DNA from: JAWLBW01 sp041687475
Lineage (GTDB): Bacteria > J088 > JAWLBW01
Direction: 5' to 3'
Assembly (NCBI GenBank): GCA_041687475.1
Contig: JAWLBW010000306.1
Span: forward strand, 1-5,604
DNA: 5,604 nucleotides
Shown here piece by piece: positions 1 through 5,604 of the stretch; within the stretch, counting starts at the first letter, position 1, and each line of letters opens with the position of its first letter. The translations under genes were made by a program, and so were the position numbers. Under the pieces are notes generated by a model. That model saw nothing but the letters and a program-made list of their open reading frames with translations, did not search any database and had not been told where the DNA came from.

Positions 1-447
1 GTCGCCCGGCCGGGCCCCCCACCGGGTAAGCGACCGCTCGGGCGCATCGCCGAAAGCCGTGAGTACGGCGGCGAAGGCGGGCCCGTTGGTCACGTCGCCG
101 CCGACCACCGAAAACCCTTCGGCACGGGCGCGCGCCTCGATGCCCTGCAGGTAGCGGCGCGCCCGGGCCGCCGGAAACCTTTGCGGCACGGTCAGGCTCA
201 GTATGCCGTACCGCGGCGTCGCCCCCATGGCCGCCAGATCGGACAAGACGACGCCGACCAGGCGCCCGCCGAGCGCCTGGGGCGCGGCCCACTCCCACCG
301 GAAGTGAACCTGCTCGGTCTGGGTATCGACGGTAATGGCGGTGGCCGCGCCGGTACGCACCACGGCTGCATCGTCGCCGTTACCGACCACAATTCCGGCC
401 GGCTGCCGAAAGAGCTTCTGTATGTAGGCGACCAGTTCGGTTTCCAC
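1..447 (-). CDS. thiL: Thiamine-monophosphate kinase ThiL, N-terminal part (cut by left window edge)
   Basis: ThiL phosphorylates thiamine monophosphate to the cofactor thiamine pyrophosphate with ATP, in the cytoplasm. It belongs to the PurM/SelD/HypE-like ATP-binding family. I translated this frame by hand: 149 codons stay open to the left edge, about half of the usual 300-350 residues. Family motifs occur in the expected order: GNGDDAAV (22-29), the metal-binding type segment VDTQTEQVHF (40-49), GVVLSDLAAMGATP (65-78), VGGDVTNGP (115-123) and RWGARPGD (142-149). The LSDLAAMGA and GGD-T-GP blocks distinguish ThiL from PurM, SelD and HypE. The start is GTG at 447-445. An in-frame TAA lies 10 codons upstream and no other usual start falls between, so the start is well constrained. 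No clear Shine-Dalgarno sequence precedes it. The gene is last on the minus strand here, 141 bases after the response regulator. The catalytic C-terminal half is outside the window. Confidence 0.93.
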   Translation of the reverse strand, partial: METELVAYIQKLFRQPAGIVVGNGDDAAVVRTGAATAITVDTQTEQVHFRWEWAAPQALGGRLVGVVLSDLAAMGATPRYGILSLTVPQRFPAARARRYLQGIEARARAEGFSVVGGDVTNGPAFAAVLTAFGDAPERSLTRWGARPGD

Positions 448-588
448 GGTAGGTACGGAGCAGCCTGCAGACGGTTAAGGGTAGAATGGCTTGGGAAATG
501 TGGGCAGGCAGCCGACCGGTGTCTGACAAGCAGTGCCTGACGTACGCACAACGGGCCTTGCCTGCCGCCGGCGCCGGGATGGCCGGGG
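448..588. other. Intergenic gap between response regulator and thiL
   Basis: This 141-base gap is the only sizeable non-coding stretch in the minus-strand gene row. It should hold either the end of the upstream transcript or the thiL promoter. Reading the minus strand, I find TTGTCA (529-524) but no acceptable -10 hexamer at 16-18 bases. A perfect 10-base GC palindrome lies at 568-577, just after the regulator stop codon, but no T-run follows it, so an intrinsic terminator is not supported. I see no tRNA, small gene or riboswitch here. In particular there is no THI-box that I can recognise, although thiL is sometimes controlled that way. Confidence 0.5.
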
Positions 589-978
589 CTACAGGCTCTC
601 GACCCGCTCGGTCAGTTCGCGAATCTTGTTCAGTAATTCGTCGAGCTCGAAAGGCTTGACGATGTAGCCGTTGGCGCCGGCCTGAAAGGACGCCACGACT
701 TTCTCGACGTCGACGCTGGCCGTGATCATGCAGATGGGCAGCGTGGCCCCACGCTCGTGCGCCCTGATTCGACGACAGGTTTCAATGCCGTCGAGTTCCT
801 GCATCATGATGTCGAGCAGAATCAGGTCGAAGTCTTGCCGGTCGAGCTGGGCAAGCCCCTCGTGACCGCTGAACACACCCTTCGTGGCGTACCCTTCGGC
901 CTGAAGGGCCGTTTCCATGAAGAGATTGGCATCGACTTCGTCTTCGATGATGAGAATATGTTTGCTTGCGTCAGCCAC
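589..978 (-). CDS. Single-domain response regulator (CheY-like receiver)
   Basis: This 129-residue protein is a bare phospho-receiver domain with no DNA-binding, enzymatic or other output domain. All canonical receiver residues are visible: the acidic pair E12-D13 in IIEDE, the phospho-acceptor D56 in LILLDIMM, T86 in the MITAS strand, the switch aromatic Y105, and K108 followed by P109 in VKPFE. The protein is therefore expected to be phosphorylatable. The start is GTG at 978-976; no alternative start occurs in frame before an upstream stop. The Shine-Dalgarno is weak or absent, which suits translational coupling to the kinase gene that ends 22 bases upstream. The kinase next door is the likely phosphodonor. 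With no output domain, it must act by protein contact or as a relay intermediate, in the manner of CheY, DivK or Spo0F. The target cannot be told from this window. Confidence 0.93.
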   Translation of the reverse strand: MADASKHILIIEDEVDANLFMETALQAEGYATKGVFSGHEGLAQLDRQDFDLILLDIMMQELDGIETCRRIRAHERGATLPICMITASVDVEKVVASFQAGANGYIVKPFELDELLNKIRELTERVESL

Positions 979-1000
979 GACCGAAAATTTGCTCAGAGTT

Positions 1001-2230
1001 TCACGATTCTAGCACATGCCTGCCGTGGCCGACAATACCCTGTTCCGGCAGTACCTCGAGCTCGGGAATGCGCACGTGAAAGGTCGTGCCCTGGTCAACG
1101 GTGCTGGCGACCTGAATGGAGCCGCCATGAAGCTCGACCAGGCTTTTGACGATGGAAAGCCCGATGCCCGTGCCGCCGAATCGGCGCGTCATGCTGGAGT
1201 CTATCTGAAAGAAGCGGTCGAAGATGTTCGCCACGTCTTCGGGCGCGATGCCGATACCCGTATCGCTGATACGTATCAGCAGCTCTGCGGGCAGACGCCT
1301 GATTTCGAGTTCGACGGTACCTTCGTCTCTGTTGAACTTGATGGCATTGGTAAGCAGGTTCGTAAGAATCTGCGCCAGCTTTCCCCTGTCGCCGGTAAAC
1401 CGGGTGCCCGCCTCGGGCAGGTCGAAGCGCAGCTTCAGATTACGCTCGCGGGCTCGTGGGGTAACGCTGGCAATGACTTCGTTGACTACGGTATCAATAT
1501 CGAAGGACGAGGGTCGCAGCTGCAACCGGCCGGCTTCGATACGTGAGAAATCGAGCAGGTTGTTGATCAGGTCGAGAAGTCGGTCCTGACTCTTCATGCT
1601 GATTTCAAGGCCCTCGCGCTGCTTCGGCGAAAGCGGGCCCAGCTTTCCCCGCAGCATCAGTTCGCTGTAGCCCTTGATGGCCACCAGGGGGGTGCGAAGC
1701 TCGTGACTGATGTTCGAAAGCAGATTGCTTTTTAGTTCGTCGAGGCCGCGCAGATCGCGATTGGCACGCTCGAGCTCACGGTTGAAACGCTGCAGTTCGA
1801 GATTCAAGACTTCGAGCTCGCCCTTCCGGCCGGTGAGTTCGCGACTGCGCTCTTCCAGGTCTTCGAGAATGTTCAGAATCGCACGTTGACTGCGACTGAG
1901 CTCGAGCACTTTCTCTTCGAGAGTGTCTCGATTCGACCGCAGCTCCTGAAGCAGGCGGTCGCGTTCGCCCAGATCGGCGAAAATGCCCACGTAAAGTCCG
2001 AAGCCGCGACCGATACGCAACGAAACCCGACGCTGCCCCTGTCCCACGAGATCGACTTCGAGCTCGTGGCCGAGCCACGAAGCATAGTCGGCGGGCACTT
2101 CGGGGGCGAAATCGTACAGCGATCGACAGGGCCCACCCGTCCACTCGAGCAGGGTCCCCGTCATGGCAAGCACGCTTCCCCCCTCGTCCCAACAGGCCGC
2201 CGCAGTGCCCGCACTGTGCAGGCAACCCAC
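1001..2230 (-). CDS. Soluble PAS-domain sensor histidine kinase
   Basis: This is a cytoplasmic sensor kinase that would autophosphorylate on His and pass phosphate to the adjacent receiver protein. Positions count from the chosen GTG start (2230-2228; 409 residues). A divergent PAS-like domain occupies about 5-85 and ends in ADLGERDRL, like the usual post-PAS stretch. A charged coiled-coil linker follows (about 88-165). The HisKA dimerisation domain carries the H-box SHELRTPL with H176, and the Thr four residues later is typical of kinases with phosphatase activity. The HATPase_c domain has the N-box (about 291-299), G1 DTGIGI (323-328), F-box FDRFF (337-341) and G2 GGTGIGLSI (352-360). There is no transmembrane segment, so the signal is intracellular. 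The start is uncertain. The frame stays open upstream to ATG 2350, but that start and ATG 2317 overlap the preceding gene by 107 and 74 bases. TTG 2266 is another option. GTG 2230 falls 13 bases after the upstream stop. Confidence 0.9.
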   Translation of the reverse strand: MGCLHSAGTAAACWDEGGSVLAMTGTLLEWTGGPCRSLYDFAPEVPADYASWLGHELEVDLVGQGQRRVSLRIGRGFGLYVGIFADLGERDRLLQELRSNRDTLEEKVLELSRSQRAILNILEDLEERSRELTGRKGELEVLNLELQRFNRELERANRDLRGLDELKSNLLSNISHELRTPLVAIKGYSELMLRGKLGPLSPKQREGLEISMKSQDRLLDLINNLLDFSRIEAGRLQLRPSSFDIDTVVNEVIASVTPRARERNLKLRFDLPEAGTRFTGDRGKLAQILTNLLTNAIKFNRDEGTVELEIRRLPAELLIRISDTGIGIAPEDVANIFDRFFQIDSSMTRRFGGTGIGLSIVKSLVELHGGSIQVASTVDQGTTFHVRIPELEVLPEQGIVGHGRHVLES

Positions 2231-2243
2231 GAAGCCCGTCAGA

Positions 2244-4061
2244 TCACTCGCGCTCGAAGGGTTCAATTCTTCGGTTGATAACCGTGAGCAGATATAGGGG
2301 TCGCTCGATTTCGCCATCTTCGCGTACCTGGGCGGGTCCACTGAAACCATTCAACCGGGCGTCGTACAGCCGGCGCCTTGCTTCGTCGCGGCTCGACGTG
2401 CCGGCGGTGCGCTGCAGTATGCGCCCGGCTTCGTAAGCCTGCGCCGAGAGGGATATGGGCTGCTGCCCCGGAAAAACCGCCGCATACCGTTCCAGAAATT
2501 CGCGCACGACCGCGTTTTCGGCATTCGCCACGTACCAGTCGACGAAAATCGAGCCGTCGGCGTAGTCGCGGGCCAACTGTACGAGCTGGGGATGATTCCA
2601 CGCCGACGTTCCGAGAAAAAGAGGTCCGCGTACATCGTAATACAGCAACTGCGGTACCACCAGACCGGCCGTGCGCGCGGCGTCGGGAATGAAGACGGCG
2701 TCGAAATCGAGGTGCGCCAGCGGCTGGTTCTTCGCCTTGCGTTCTTCGACCTCTTTCGACGTGAACGCATCGGCGCCGATGAGAGCGCGAATTGACGCCC
2801 TGAAGTCGGTACTGCCGGGTGTGTAGCTCTGCACGCCGGTAATCTGGCCGCCGCGCCGGACCACGGCGTCCCAGAAGGCGTCACGCATGGTGCGGCCGTA
2901 GGCATCGTCGGGGTAGAGAACGGCAAAGCGCCGGAACCCGCGTTTACCGGCCGCCTCGTCAAGCAGCGTGTCTACCTGCTCTTCGGGGGTCAGCGCCACG
3001 CGCACCGTAAAGGGATTCAACGCCGGCAGCTCGGCGTTCGCAAGCACCACCGTCGGCAACCCCAGTCGGTTTGCAAGCGGCACGGCCGCCGCCGCGTTCT
3101 TGCCGAGCAACGGCCCGGCCACCGCGACAGCGCCCTGCTGATCGAATTCGCGCAGAGCGTGCTGGGTGCGTTGCGGCTCGCCCCGGTTGTCGGCGAGACG
3201 AAGGTCGAGGTTCGGCTGCGTAAAAGGGTTGAGACTGACAAGAAGACCGCGCAGGGCAAAGTGGCCGGCGGCCGCCGCCCTTCCGGTAAAGGGAAGCACG
3301 ACGCCGATACGATCGGCAACCGGGGTCGCCCTTTCGCGCAATTCGTCGATGCGCGCGTCGACAATACTGCGAAGCCCGTATCGGGCAAGCGCTTCGTCAT
3401 CGGCCAGTGCCTGGAAGGCAATACGCGCGGCGTCCCAGCTTCCGGTGCGGTAGGCACGGTCGGCCTCGACGAACCGGCGCCAGGTTTCCAGCTCGGGCGG
3501 CACCGTGAAATCGTCGAGCCTGAGGTCGGCTTCGCTGCGCGCCAGCGAGCCCAGCATGGCGTCGGCGCTCAACCGCCAGTCGGCCGTGCTGTCGATTCGC
3601 AGGGCCGAAAAGAGATTCGACATGGTCTCGCGGGCGCTGCCCCTGACCAGGGCCGACTCGGCCAGGTAGTAATAGGCCAGCGCCGCGTGGGAGCGCGATA
3701 TTCCCCCCTTGAGGGCCTCGCGCAGCTCGGCTTCTACGCCCCGGGTTTCGCCGAGCGCGTAGCGTGCCTCGGCCGCCTGGAACATGCCTTCGGGCTGCAG
3801 ATCACGGTCCAACCAGGCGCGCGAAAGGTTCGCCCATTCCAACGCCGCTTCCCAGTCGTCGGCTTCAGCCGCCTCGCCGGCCAACTGAAGGCCCAGCGGC
3901 CCGCGGCATTCGTCGGAAAGCGTATACCACTGCTCTTCCTGAATCGATTGCGGGCACTGCACCGGGGGTTTGAGCACCACGTCGGGCTTCGGCCCCACGA
4001 CCGAAGACGTACAGGCAGACAGCACCAACAGCAGGGTCGCTAGGATCGATCGACGATTCAT
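2244..4061 (-). CDS. LpoA/LppC-like lipoprotein: helical repeats plus type I periplasmic-binding domain (putative penicillin-binding protein activator)
   Basis: The product is a 605-residue lipoprotein. Residues 1-17 form a lipoprotein signal peptide (NRR, hydrophobic core, lipobox LSAC) with lipid-attachment C17. The +2 Thr predicts outer-membrane sorting. A Pro-rich stretch follows, then a TPR-like alpha-helical region (about 55-240, AEARYALGE and YYLAESALVRG helices). A type I periplasmic-binding domain covers about 248-600: RIGVVLPFTG (251-260), AVAGPLLGKNAAAAVPLANRLGLPTVV, RFAVLYPDDAYGR, YTPGSTDFRASI, DAVFIPD, FLGTSAW and QAYEAGRIL. This order matches E. coli LpoA (about 680 residues), which activates the peptidoglycan synthase PBP1A. 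An amino-acid ABC-transporter binding protein has the same C-terminal fold but lacks the helical N-terminus, and no permease genes are nearby. C36 and C52 could form a disulfide. ATG 4061 overlaps the upstream TGA as ATGA, so translation is probably coupled. The fold is confident; the PBP-activator role is inferred. Confidence 0.8.
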   Translation of the reverse strand: MNRRSILATLLLVLSACTSSVVGPKPDVVLKPPVQCPQSIQEEQWYTLSDECRGPLGLQLAGEAAEADDWEAALEWANLSRAWLDRDLQPEGMFQAAEARYALGETRGVEAELREALKGGISRSHAALAYYYLAESALVRGSARETMSNLFSALRIDSTADWRLSADAMLGSLARSEADLRLDDFTVPPELETWRRFVEADRAYRTGSWDAARIAFQALADDEALARYGLRSIVDARIDELRERATPVADRIGVVLPFTGRAAAAGHFALRGLLVSLNPFTQPNLDLRLADNRGEPQRTQHALREFDQQGAVAVAGPLLGKNAAAAVPLANRLGLPTVVLANAELPALNPFTVRVALTPEEQVDTLLDEAAGKRGFRRFAVLYPDDAYGRTMRDAFWDAVVRRGGQITGVQSYTPGSTDFRASIRALIGADAFTSKEVEERKAKNQPLAHLDFDAVFIPDAARTAGLVVPQLLYYDVRGPLFLGTSAWNHPQLVQLARDYADGSIFVDWYVANAENAVVREFLERYAAVFPGQQPISLSAQAYEAGRILQRTAGTSSRDEARRRLYDARLNGFSGPAQVREDGEIERPLYLLTVINRRIEPFERE

Positions 4062-4750
4062 TTCTTACCGGTTTCCCACATGCGAATTTTGTCTTCAGAC
4101 CTTGTTACCAGAGCCTGCTTCGAAATGCGAGCCCCCGTAGCGTCGGAAAGATCGAGTTTGGCCTTGAGCGCGGCCTGCTCGAAAGGTTGGAGAAAAGCCT
4201 GCTTGTCGAGCTCGCCGGCGGCGCCATGTTCCTGCGCCAGCCTGGCCTTTTCGAGTTCGTGCTCGGCATCGAGCCAGAAAACCTTGCGTTCGGCTTCGAG
4301 AACCTGGGCTTCGGTCAATTCGAGGCGGGTCTCGGCCAGGTCGCGCTCGAGCTCGGTACGCTCGAGGGTTTCACGGGCAGAGCGCTGCCCTTCGCCACTG
4401 GTAACGATGGCTTTCGAGTCCTTCTTCCACTTGGCGAATTCGAACTCGACCTCGGTGTGCCGGCTGCGGGCCTCGGCCACCTCGAGAGCGGCTTTGACCA
4501 CCTTGAGGCGGTATTCGGCTTCGGTGGCGGCATCGCGCGCCTTCTCAAGATCGACACGGGCCAGGGCAAGCTGCTTGCGGGCTTCGTGCAACGCCTCGCG
4601 GTTGGAAAGCGGCACGCCGGCAAGCTTCTCGTCGTCGATGCGCTGCAGCCCGGGACCGCATGCCCCCAGAAGAACGGTCACCAGAACCGCCTTTAATACG
4701 AGCGGTAACTTGCTGTACACTGTGACATTCATGCTTCGCCGGATTTTCAT
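4058..4750 (-). CDS. Coiled-coil lipoprotein of unknown function
   Basis: I do not recognise a named family. From ATG 4750 the product is 230 residues. It has a basic N-terminus, a hydrophobic segment (15-29) and lipobox LGAC with lipid-attachment C31. The +2 Gly favours the outer membrane. The mature part is almost entirely helical and very rich in Glu, Lys, Arg, Ala and Leu. One long helix (about 52-114) joins a second (about 120-175) through a TSGEGQ turn, suggesting an antiparallel hairpin, and a shorter amphipathic C-terminal helix follows. This resembles small periplasmic coiled-coil lipoproteins such as DUF4398-type proteins, but that link is only a resemblance. Three starts are possible: ATG 4750 (Shine-Dalgarno-like AAGGGA), ATG 4732, and GTG 4720, all giving usable signal peptides. 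The frame opens further to 4897, but that part runs through the opposing gene and precedes the signal peptide. Its stop overlaps the next gene's start, so the two lipoproteins are probably made together. Confidence 0.8.
   Translation of the reverse strand: MKIRRSMNVTVYSKLPLVLKAVLVTVLLGACGPGLQRIDDEKLAGVPLSNREALHEARKQLALARVDLEKARDAATEAEYRLKVVKAALEVAEARSRHTEVEFEFAKWKKDSKAIVTSGEGQRSARETLERTELERDLAETRLELTEAQVLEAERKVFWLDAEHELEKARLAQEHGAAGELDKQAFLQPFEQAALKAKLDLSDATGARISKQALVTRSEDKIRMWETGKK
4693..4721 (+). promoter_or_regulatory. Possible sigma-70-type promoter for the plus-strand gene
   Basis: TTAATA (4693-4698) and TACACT (4716-4721) are separated by exactly 17 bases, and each matches four of six consensus bases of the -35 and -10 boxes. 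Transcription would begin near 4728, only a few bases before ATG 4731, giving an almost leaderless mRNA. That fits the absence of any Shine-Dalgarno before this ATG. The boxes lie inside the first codons of the opposing lipoprotein gene. Two four-of-six matches can occur by chance, so support is modest. Confidence 0.3.
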
Positions 4751-5573
4751 ATTCCTATCCCTTCTCTTCGCGGCGGCCACACCCCCGTCGGCGGCCGCCT
4801 GGTCTCTGGACACGGGCAATGAGACCGTTAATCTGACGGGCCCCCAGTTCAAGGATTTTCTCAACGAATGGTCCTTTCTGGCGGCCGCGCCGGCCATCGG
4901 GCCCGACCAGGTCGTACCCAGGTGGAAGCCCTGGTTCCAGCTCGCTCACAACGTGCGCCTCGTGCGACCGGTCGAAGCCGGGTGGACGCTGAACGAACCC
5001 GTGGCAAGCGACGCCGACGCGGCCCTGCACCTGCCCTACATCGTTGCGGGCGTGGGCCTGCCTGCCGATCTTCACACCTCGGTGTTCTTCGGCGCGAGCC
5101 CCAATCTGCGGCTGCAGACGCTGGGGTTCGACATCAGCTACCCCTTTATTCTACCCAGTGTGAGCACGCCGGGGCTATGGGCGCGTTTTTCCTGGTCGCT
5201 TCCCATGGGACTGCCCGGCATGACCGTGCACCTGCCCGCGTTCAGTCTCTATCTTACCAATGAGTTCTTCCGCACGCCCGTGGGCGGCAATGAGCCGCTT
5301 ACCGTACGCATTCGCGCCGGCGTACATCAGAACCTGGTCGTGACCGATAATTATGATATCGAGAACGCTCGCGGCGATCTGCGTTCGAACCTCTTTTTTC
5401 CGGCGGCCACGCTGTTCACGGCGGGTCTGGGCACGACCTGGAAGGGCTGGGCTTTCGACGCCGACGTGGGCTATGCCTCGAGCCAGACCTTCATCGGCGG
5501 CCGCAACCGGGTGCGGGCGCAGTGGAATCAGCAATACCGCATTTCCTGGGCCTGGCCGGAAGTCGAACTCTAA
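4731..5573 (+). CDS. Exported protein of unknown family, probable outer-membrane beta-barrel
   Basis: I do not recognise the family. The 280-residue product starts with a clear Sec signal peptide: LRR, hydrophobic core IFIFLSLLFAAA (5-16), and a likely signal peptidase I site after A23 (SAAA before W24). There is no lipobox Cys. The mature 257 residues contain no Cys and no long hydrophobic helix. Instead they show short alternating polar and nonpolar stretches rich in aromatics and Gly, for example PLTVRIRAGVHQNLVV, GLGTTWKGWAFDADVGYAS and RVRAQWNQQYRISWAW at the C-terminus, as expected of membrane-spanning beta-strands. The final residue is Leu rather than the common Phe, though strand-like aromatics lie just before it. 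ATG 4731 is chosen because the signal peptide begins exactly there. The open frame extends far upstream, but only as antisense of the lipoprotein gene. It has no Shine-Dalgarno. It is divergent from the five-gene row, so a shared role in the envelope is possible but unproven. Confidence 0.75.
   Translation: MLRRIFIFLSLLFAAATPPSAAAWSLDTGNETVNLTGPQFKDFLNEWSFLAAAPAIGPDQVVPRWKPWFQLAHNVRLVRPVEAGWTLNEPVASDADAALHLPYIVAGVGLPADLHTSVFFGASPNLRLQTLGFDISYPFILPSVSTPGLWARFSWSLPMGLPGMTVHLPAFSLYLTNEFFRTPVGGNEPLTVRIRAGVHQNLVVTDNYDIENARGDLRSNLFFPAATLFTAGLGTTWKGWAFDADVGYASSQTFIGGRNRVRAQWNQQYRISWAWPEVEL
4758..4763 (-). promoter_or_regulatory. Candidate ribosome binding site for the coiled-coil lipoprotein gene
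   Basis: Read on the minus strand, AAGGGA lies 7 bases before ATG 4750 and is the best Shine-Dalgarno match near any of the three candidate starts. ATG 4732 and GTG 4720 have no comparable purine run at proper spacing. Caution: the same bases on the plus strand encode the Phe/Leu/Ser core of the opposing gene's signal peptide (TTC, CTA, TCC, CTT, CTC codons). Their complement is automatically purine-rich, so the match may be incidental. Confidence 0.4.
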
Positions 5574-5582
5574 TACAAGCCG

Positions 5583-5604
5583 CAACCCACAACCCACAAT
5601 CCAC
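5583..5604. repeat. Short tandem heptamer repeat (CAACCCA), running off the right edge
   Basis: Three head-to-tail copies of a 7-base unit are visible at 5583-5589, 5590-5596 and 5597-5603. The first two are identical and the third has one C-to-T change. The final base starts what could be a fourth copy, so the array may continue beyond the window. It begins 9 bases after the stop codon of the exported-protein gene. It is all C and A apart from the one T, so it cannot fold into a hairpin terminator by itself. Confidence 0.7.

Noticed and set aside
520..528. Small inverted repeat TGTCTGACA upstream of thiL
   Set aside because: A 9-base element with four-base arms is expected by chance, and no second copy or adjacent promoter supports an operator.
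181..551. Open frames on both strands of about 117-119 codons overlapping thiL
   Set aside because: The ThiL frame, with five family motifs in order, occupies this DNA. The other frames have no recognisable content.
568..577. Perfect palindrome CCGGCGCCGG after the response regulator gene
   Set aside because: The stem would have no loop or T-run in either direction, and such GC palindromes are common at this base composition. It does not qualify as an intrinsic terminator or a known operator.
3159..4043. Long plus-strand open frame (294 codons) inside the LpoA-like gene
   Set aside because: It is antisense to a protein with a full lipoprotein signal peptide and recognisable fold motifs. Its own translation is low-complexity Arg/Gly/Pro-rich with no domain pattern, typical of shadow frames in GC-rich DNA.
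641..4350. Recurrent TCGAGCTCG-like palindromic words across the window
   Set aside because: Most copies fall where minus-strand codons encode Glu-Leu or Leu-Glu pairs in helical and coiled-coil segments, so codon preference explains them without a dispersed regulatory site.
4080..4730. In-frame upstream extension of the plus-strand exported gene
   Set aside because: This 217-codon Ser/Arg-rich extension is the complement of the coiled-coil lipoprotein. The signal peptide starting exactly at 4731 marks the real N-terminus.
5175..5597. Minus-strand open frame of 140 codons opposite the exported gene
   Set aside because: It gives no signal peptide or motif and overlaps a better plus-strand gene with clear strand-like periodicity.

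Overview
The window reads as an ordinary chromosomal segment of a GC-rich, Gram-negative (diderm) bacterium. Two genes begin with lipoprotein signal peptides, and both have a non-Asp residue after the lipid-attachment Cys. A third has a Sec signal peptide and an outer-membrane-like beta-strand pattern. A long lipoprotein combining a helical repeat region with a type I periplasmic-binding fold (LpoA/LppC type), next to a soluble PAS histidine kinase and a CheY-like receiver, would suit the former Deltaproteobacteria or a related phylum. That taxonomic guess is inference, because no marker gene settles it.

Layout. Five genes lie on the minus strand, read from right to left: a coiled-coil lipoprotein (4058-4750), an LpoA/LppC-like lipoprotein (2244-4061), a soluble PAS histidine kinase (1001 to about 2230), a single-domain response regulator (589-978), and the first 149 codons of thiL, thiamine-monophosphate kinase (1-447, cut by the left edge). 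The first four look like one operon. The two lipoprotein genes share an ATGA stop/start overlap, the kinase starts at or near the end of the second lipoprotein gene, and the regulator follows the kinase after 22 bases. thiL is separated by a 141-base gap and may be transcribed separately or by read-through. One gene lies on the plus strand (4731-5573), head-to-head with the operon. It encodes a 280-residue exported protein of no recognised family, probably outer-membrane. After it, three copies of a CAACCCA heptamer run off the right edge.

How they may work together. The firm assignments are ThiL, the histidine kinase, the receiver protein and the signal peptides. The LpoA-like assignment is good at fold level. 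If it acts like E. coli LpoA, it would sit on the inner face of the outer membrane and reach peptidoglycan synthases, and the coiled-coil lipoprotein co-translated with it would be the obvious partner. The kinase and receiver would couple an intracellular signal to this envelope module, but neither contains an output domain, so the final effector lies elsewhere.

The least ordinary spot is the divergent junction at about 4690-4770. The best starts of the two opposing genes overlap there, leaving no non-coding promoter space. I see no mobile element, CRISPR array, tRNA, rRNA or defence system.
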